Assembly: GCA_027053375.1 (NCBI GenBank)
Contig: JALUJC010000032.1
Location: forward strand, 1 to 16,367
DNA length: 16,367 bases
Direction: 5' to 3'
Source of the DNA: Caldifarciminota bacterium
GTDB taxonomy: Bacteria > Hydrothermota > Hydrothermia > S141-80
Within the stretch, counting starts at the first letter, position 1, and each line of letters starts with the position of its first letter. Positions 13,382 to 16,367 of the stretch are shown here, in pieces. The position numbers were made by a program, and so were the translations under genes. Under the pieces are notes generated by a model. It ran no database searches and had not been told where the DNA came from. It was given only the letters and a program-made list of their open reading frames with translations.

Positions 13382-16367
13382 ATCCCATCTCCTGTTCTTC
13401 TCGCATCAAATTGAGAAAGGCTTCCAGAATCCCGGGGTCAAAATGGCGCCCGCTTTCCCGCTCCATGATTCGCAGGGCATCCTCGTTCGCCAGCGCTTCC
13501 CGATAGGGACGCAGCGAGACCAGCGCATCATAGACATCGCACACCGCGATCACCCTTGCAAGAAAAGGAATGGCTTCTCCTGAAAGGCCGTCCGGATAAC
13601 CGGACCCATCCCAGCGCTCATGATGGGAACGGATCATACGGGCCACTTCCTGCATCCCGGGAATCTGCGCGACAATGCGTTCCCCGATCAGGGTGTGTTC
13701 CTTCACGCGCTCAAATTCCTCGGGTGTCAGCTGTCCTTTTTTCAGCAGAATATTGTCCGGAATCCCGATTTTTCCCACATCGTGAAGGATGGCTGCAATT
13801 TCAAGGGTATCCAGTTCTTTCCGCGAAAGTCCCAGGCGCTCTCCAAGACGAATGCACAGCTCCCGAACATTTTCCGAATGGCCAATGGTATAGGCATCCC
13901 GGGCTTCCAGTGAGGAAACCAGAACGCGCAGGGCCACTTTGAAGCTTTCCTGGAGTTTTGCCGTGAGACGTACATTTTCTACGGCGAGGGTGAGGTTTCG
14001 CAACATCAGGTCCAGAAAGGGGGACCACAGGCTCCGGCTCCGGTACATGGGTTTGTCAGCTTCGGCATACAGCAACCCCACCAGATTGCCCTTGCGTTTC
14101 AAAGGCAAACAGAACAGGGTGTGGGCATCGGTATGGGGGATTTCCTTTTTCCAGGGGTGGAGCAGCACATCCTCTACCAGAACCGGGTTTTCTGTTCTCT
14201 CCATCTCCTCCACCAGTTCCTGGATCGGCTCCACATCCCGATGGGCACCTTTCGTGCGATCCAGGCGCGCCATGGTCCGCCACTCCCCATCGCTCTCTTT
14301 CCAGAGGAGGACACCCCGATCCGCATGCAGATGTTCCAGTATGACGTCCAGAAGCAGCGACAGGTCTTCCTCACGGTCCATCACGTTGCTCATCACAAGC
14401 GTGAGGCGAATCAAACTCTGGATGGACGCTTCATCCATCATGGTGGTGGTGAGCAAATCGGCTGTCCCCTCACCCACATGCGACAGGGTACTGGAAGCGG
14501 GAACCCGTCCGAGAATCCGCTGGAAAAACTCCAGACTCCGGGGATCCCTGAAATCCAGAAGATGCTGAAAGAGCCCCTGGATTTTTCCCTGCAACGCCTG
14601 AAGGGGAGAACTCTTGCGCAGCGCATCGCGATCCTCCGGAAGGGTGAGTCTGTGCATCTCCAGCATGTGTTCCAGGCTTCGGTGGAGCAGGTTCATGGCC
14701 ATGCGACGGTCATGCGGGGCATACAGTTCCGCCATGGAGAGATTCAGCACAGCAGCAAGCCAGCGATCGCCACGATGTTCGGCGAGGTCCAGGGCGCGTT
14801 CCCAGACTTCTTCCCGTGCGTGGGGGTAAAGGGTCCCGAAAAGATACAAAAGGTCCGGCTCCAGGACGGGGAATGCCGAGAATACTCCCTGATGCATGGC
14901 TTCCTGAAGCATCTGCCGGGCTTCTTCCTCGCTGTTTTCCATGTGTTCACGCACCGTACGTAGCAATTGAAACCTCTCCGGGAGTGGATCTCTGGGCATC
15001 AGGGGTTCGGGAATCTCCAGCAACGCCAGGGGCACCTCCCCCAGCTGGCTTTCCGCAATCAGCCCTGCCCTGAGCAGGCTTTTTCGTGCCCGGCTCCAGT
15101 CACCCATTCGCCAGTAGAGATGGGCCATCCTGCTCAGGAGAAACCGACGGGACCGGGAGAGATGGAGACGCTCCGCATACCGGAGTGCACGATCCAGATA
15201 GGCCAGCGCCGTCATCCACTCCCCCTTGCGGTAAGCATGCTCTCCGGAAAGCCATTCCAGCTGCATCACCCCCCACAGGTTCATCTCATGGGTGAGGAAA
15301 CTTCGCAGCTCTTGGAGCAAACGTTCCGCAAGCATCAACCACCCTTCCCGGAGCGCCACCTGGACCCCCACCAGCAGGGACTGAAGACGGAGATGGAGGG
15401 GAAGTTTGTCCTGCCCATCCAGGAGCTGCTCCACGGTCTCCCTGGGGAAGTTCTCCCCCTCGTGGGTGCCACGCCAGATGCGGAGCAGGGTATCTTCCCG
15501 ACGTTCCATGGGGTCCAGCGTCCGAACCGTCGGCAGGGTCTCCTCCAGGAGCTGGAAAGCGAGAAATCGTAGCTGAACTCTTGCCTTTCGGGGGAGACGA
15601 CGTCCGCGCACCTGTTCAAGCAATCCCCGCGCTTCCTTCGTCCGCTCAAGATAGACCAGGGAACGCGCAAGATAAAGCAAAGGAAGGGGATGACTGGAAG
15701 CCGCAATCTGGTCTGCGCGCTGCACCACCGACTCATAACGACCCTGCATAAACTGCAGTTCCACCAGCCGCTCCAGCAACCAGGAATCTCCGGCACCTTC
15801 CAGCCCCATAAGCTGCTCCAGAAACTCCTCCGCAGATCGAAGCGTCTGGTGTGCATACTTATCTTCCAGCCAGTCTTCCAGCACACGTCGTGCTTCCCGC
15901 TTCTGTCCCCCGGCGAACAGATGCCAGATCTCAAAACGGGGATCCACCTGCTGTTTTCTGTACCACACCGCCAGTTTTCGATGCAACGCCCGCCGATGGC
16001 GCTTTCCAAGGGTTTGCTGGATCAGACGGCGCAGCGGAGGTTGCACCAGACGATAATGCTCACCCTGTGCCCGGTTTTCCTCCACCCAACCTTTTTGCTG
16101 CAGCGAACCCATCACCGACCGCAACGTGTCTTCCGGAAGATCAAGCACATCCCGCAGGGTGGGCAGTGCGATCGGGAAACGATGAAGCGCCATCACCTCC
16201 AGCACACGGCGCTCCGTTTCCTCCAGATGTCCAAAACGATATGCAAACAGCTGATCTGGCGAGGGGAGCAACTCTTCCAGGGCCTGTGGGGAAGGTTCCA
16301 CAAGCATCCACCCGGCTCCTTCTCTGCGAAGCAGGCCCCGGTCCACCAGATATCTCAGCGTTTCCTG
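13341..16367 (-). CDS. STAND/TPR-GAF-HD-GYP signalling protein, probable c-di-GMP phosphodiesterase (5' end outside window)
   Basis: The frame is open to the right edge (the first codons read QETLRYLV), so the N-terminus is missing; 1008 residues are seen. Counting from the edge: winged-helix end of a STAND-type ATPase (about 1-110, RYLVDRGLLRREGAGW), a long TPR-like helical region (about 140-610), a GAF domain (about 647-802), and an HD-GYP domain (about 810-990). HD-GYP motifs are intact: ILHDVGKIGIPD (His862/Asp863), EHTLIGE (His891), SHHERWDGSGYP (His915, His916, Gly923-Tyr-Pro) and VCDVYDAL (Asp944), followed by RPYR. The family hydrolyses c-di-GMP to pGpG or GMP with a di- or tri-metal centre, so activity is likely. 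GAF and TPR suggest signal input by a ligand or partner. The missing part probably holds the ATPase P-loop and perhaps a kinase. The last 13 codons and the stop run into purA. Confidence 0.9.
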   Translation of the reverse strand, partial: QETLRYLVDRGLLRREGAGWMLVEPSPQALEELLPSPDQLFAYRFGHLEETERRVLEVMALHRFPIALPTLRDVLDLPEDTLRSVMGSLQQKGWVEENRAQGEHYRLVQPPLRRLIQQTLGKRHRRALHRKLAVWYRKQQVDPRFEIWHLFAGGQKREARRVLEDWLEDKYAHQTLRSAEEFLEQLMGLEGAGDSWLLERLVELQFMQGRYESVVQRADQIAASSHPLPLLYLARSLVYLERTKEARGLLEQVRGRRLPRKARVQLRFLAFQLLEETLPTVRTLDPMERREDTLLRIWRGTHEGENFPRETVEQLLDGQDKLPLHLRLQSLLVGVQVALREGWLMLAERLLQELRSFLTHEMNLWGVMQLEWLSGEHAYRKGEWMTALAYLDRALRYAERLHLSRSRRFLLSRMAHLYWRMGDWSRARKSLLRAGLIAESQLGEVPLALLEIPEPLMPRDPLPERFQLLRTVREHMENSEEEARQMLQEAMHQGVFSAFPVLEPDLLYLFGTLYPHAREEVWERALDLAEHRGDRWLAAVLNLSMAELYAPHDRRMAMNLLHRSLEHMLEMHRLTLPEDRDALRKSSPLQALQGKIQGLFQHLLDFRDPRSLEFFQRILGRVPASSTLSHVGEGTADLLTTTMMDEASIQSLIRLTLVMSNVMDREEDLSLLLDVILEHLHADRGVLLWKESDGEWRTMARLDRTKGAHRDVEPIQELVEEMERTENPVLVEDVLLHPWKKEIPHTDAHTLFCLPLKRKGNLVGLLYAEADKPMYRSRSLWSPFLDLMLRNLTLAVENVRLTAKLQESFKVALRVLVSSLEARDAYTIGHSENVRELCIRLGERLGLSRKELDTLEIAAILHDVGKIGIPDNILLKKGQLTPEEFERVKEHTLIGERIVAQIPGMQEVARMIRSHHERWDGSGYPDGLSGEAIPFLARVIAVCDVYDALVSLRPYREALANEDALRIMERESGRHFDPGILEAFLNLMREEQEMGYAIYRRRGLAMGR

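Noticed and set aside
12032..13414. Plus-strand open frame of 460 codons across purA
   Set aside because: Exact antisense of an unmistakable adenylosuccinate synthetase.

Overview
This 16.4 kb bacterial window is moderately GC-rich and densely coded. Overlapping start/stop junctions and strong Shine-Dalgarno sites are common. No single gene names the organism. The 1-pyrroline-5-carboxylate dehydrogenase resembles the Thermus type, a small protein resembles DUF3098 (frequent in Bacteroidota and relatives), and one secreted protein has a very short signal peptide ending LLLAQ. I therefore lean, weakly, towards a (possibly thermophilic) FCB-group or candidate-phylum bacterium. No mobile element, CRISPR array, rRNA or phage gene is visible.

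Layout. (1) 1-1458, minus strand: a tRNA-Arg(UCU) with its own sigma70-type promoter, then a CoA-binding Rossmann protein, cutA, and an unrecognised coiled-coil gene that leaves the left edge. The three coding genes are joined by ATGA overlaps. (2) 1492-5415, minus: a giant signalling protein with two class III cyclase domains, a STAND-type ATPase and TPRs, the layout of soluble adenylyl cyclase. Its promoter, at 5451-5479, shares a 10-base -10 region with the tRNA promoter. (3) 5480-6069: a divergent intergenic region of about 0.6 kb containing a decayed repeat with regular 42/72-base spacing. (4) 6070-11082, plus: promoter TTGATG-17-TATACT, then an ACT-like protein, P5C dehydrogenase, a secreted TPR plus periplasmic-binding-like protein, and a two-TM small membrane protein. 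All four overlap or are coupled, so this is probably one operon around proline/glutamate metabolism. (5) 11095-16367, minus: a large STAND/TPR-GAF-HD-GYP protein (5' end outside the window) whose gene overlaps purA by 41 bases, followed by a DUF4388-like protein. This group converges on group 4 with 12 bases between.

The theme is nucleotide signalling next to metabolism. A probable cyclase and a probable c-di-GMP phosphodiesterase, both attached to STAND/TPR sensor modules, flank an amino-acid catabolic operon, and the phosphodiesterase is in one transcription unit with adenylosuccinate synthetase. The most noteworthy items are the sAC-like cyclase with altered bicarbonate-site positions, a perfect 20-bp hairpin inside the binding-protein gene, the periodic repeat between the divergent promoters, the tRNA-mRNA junction hairpin, and the ACT-like protein where a proline dehydrogenase might be expected.
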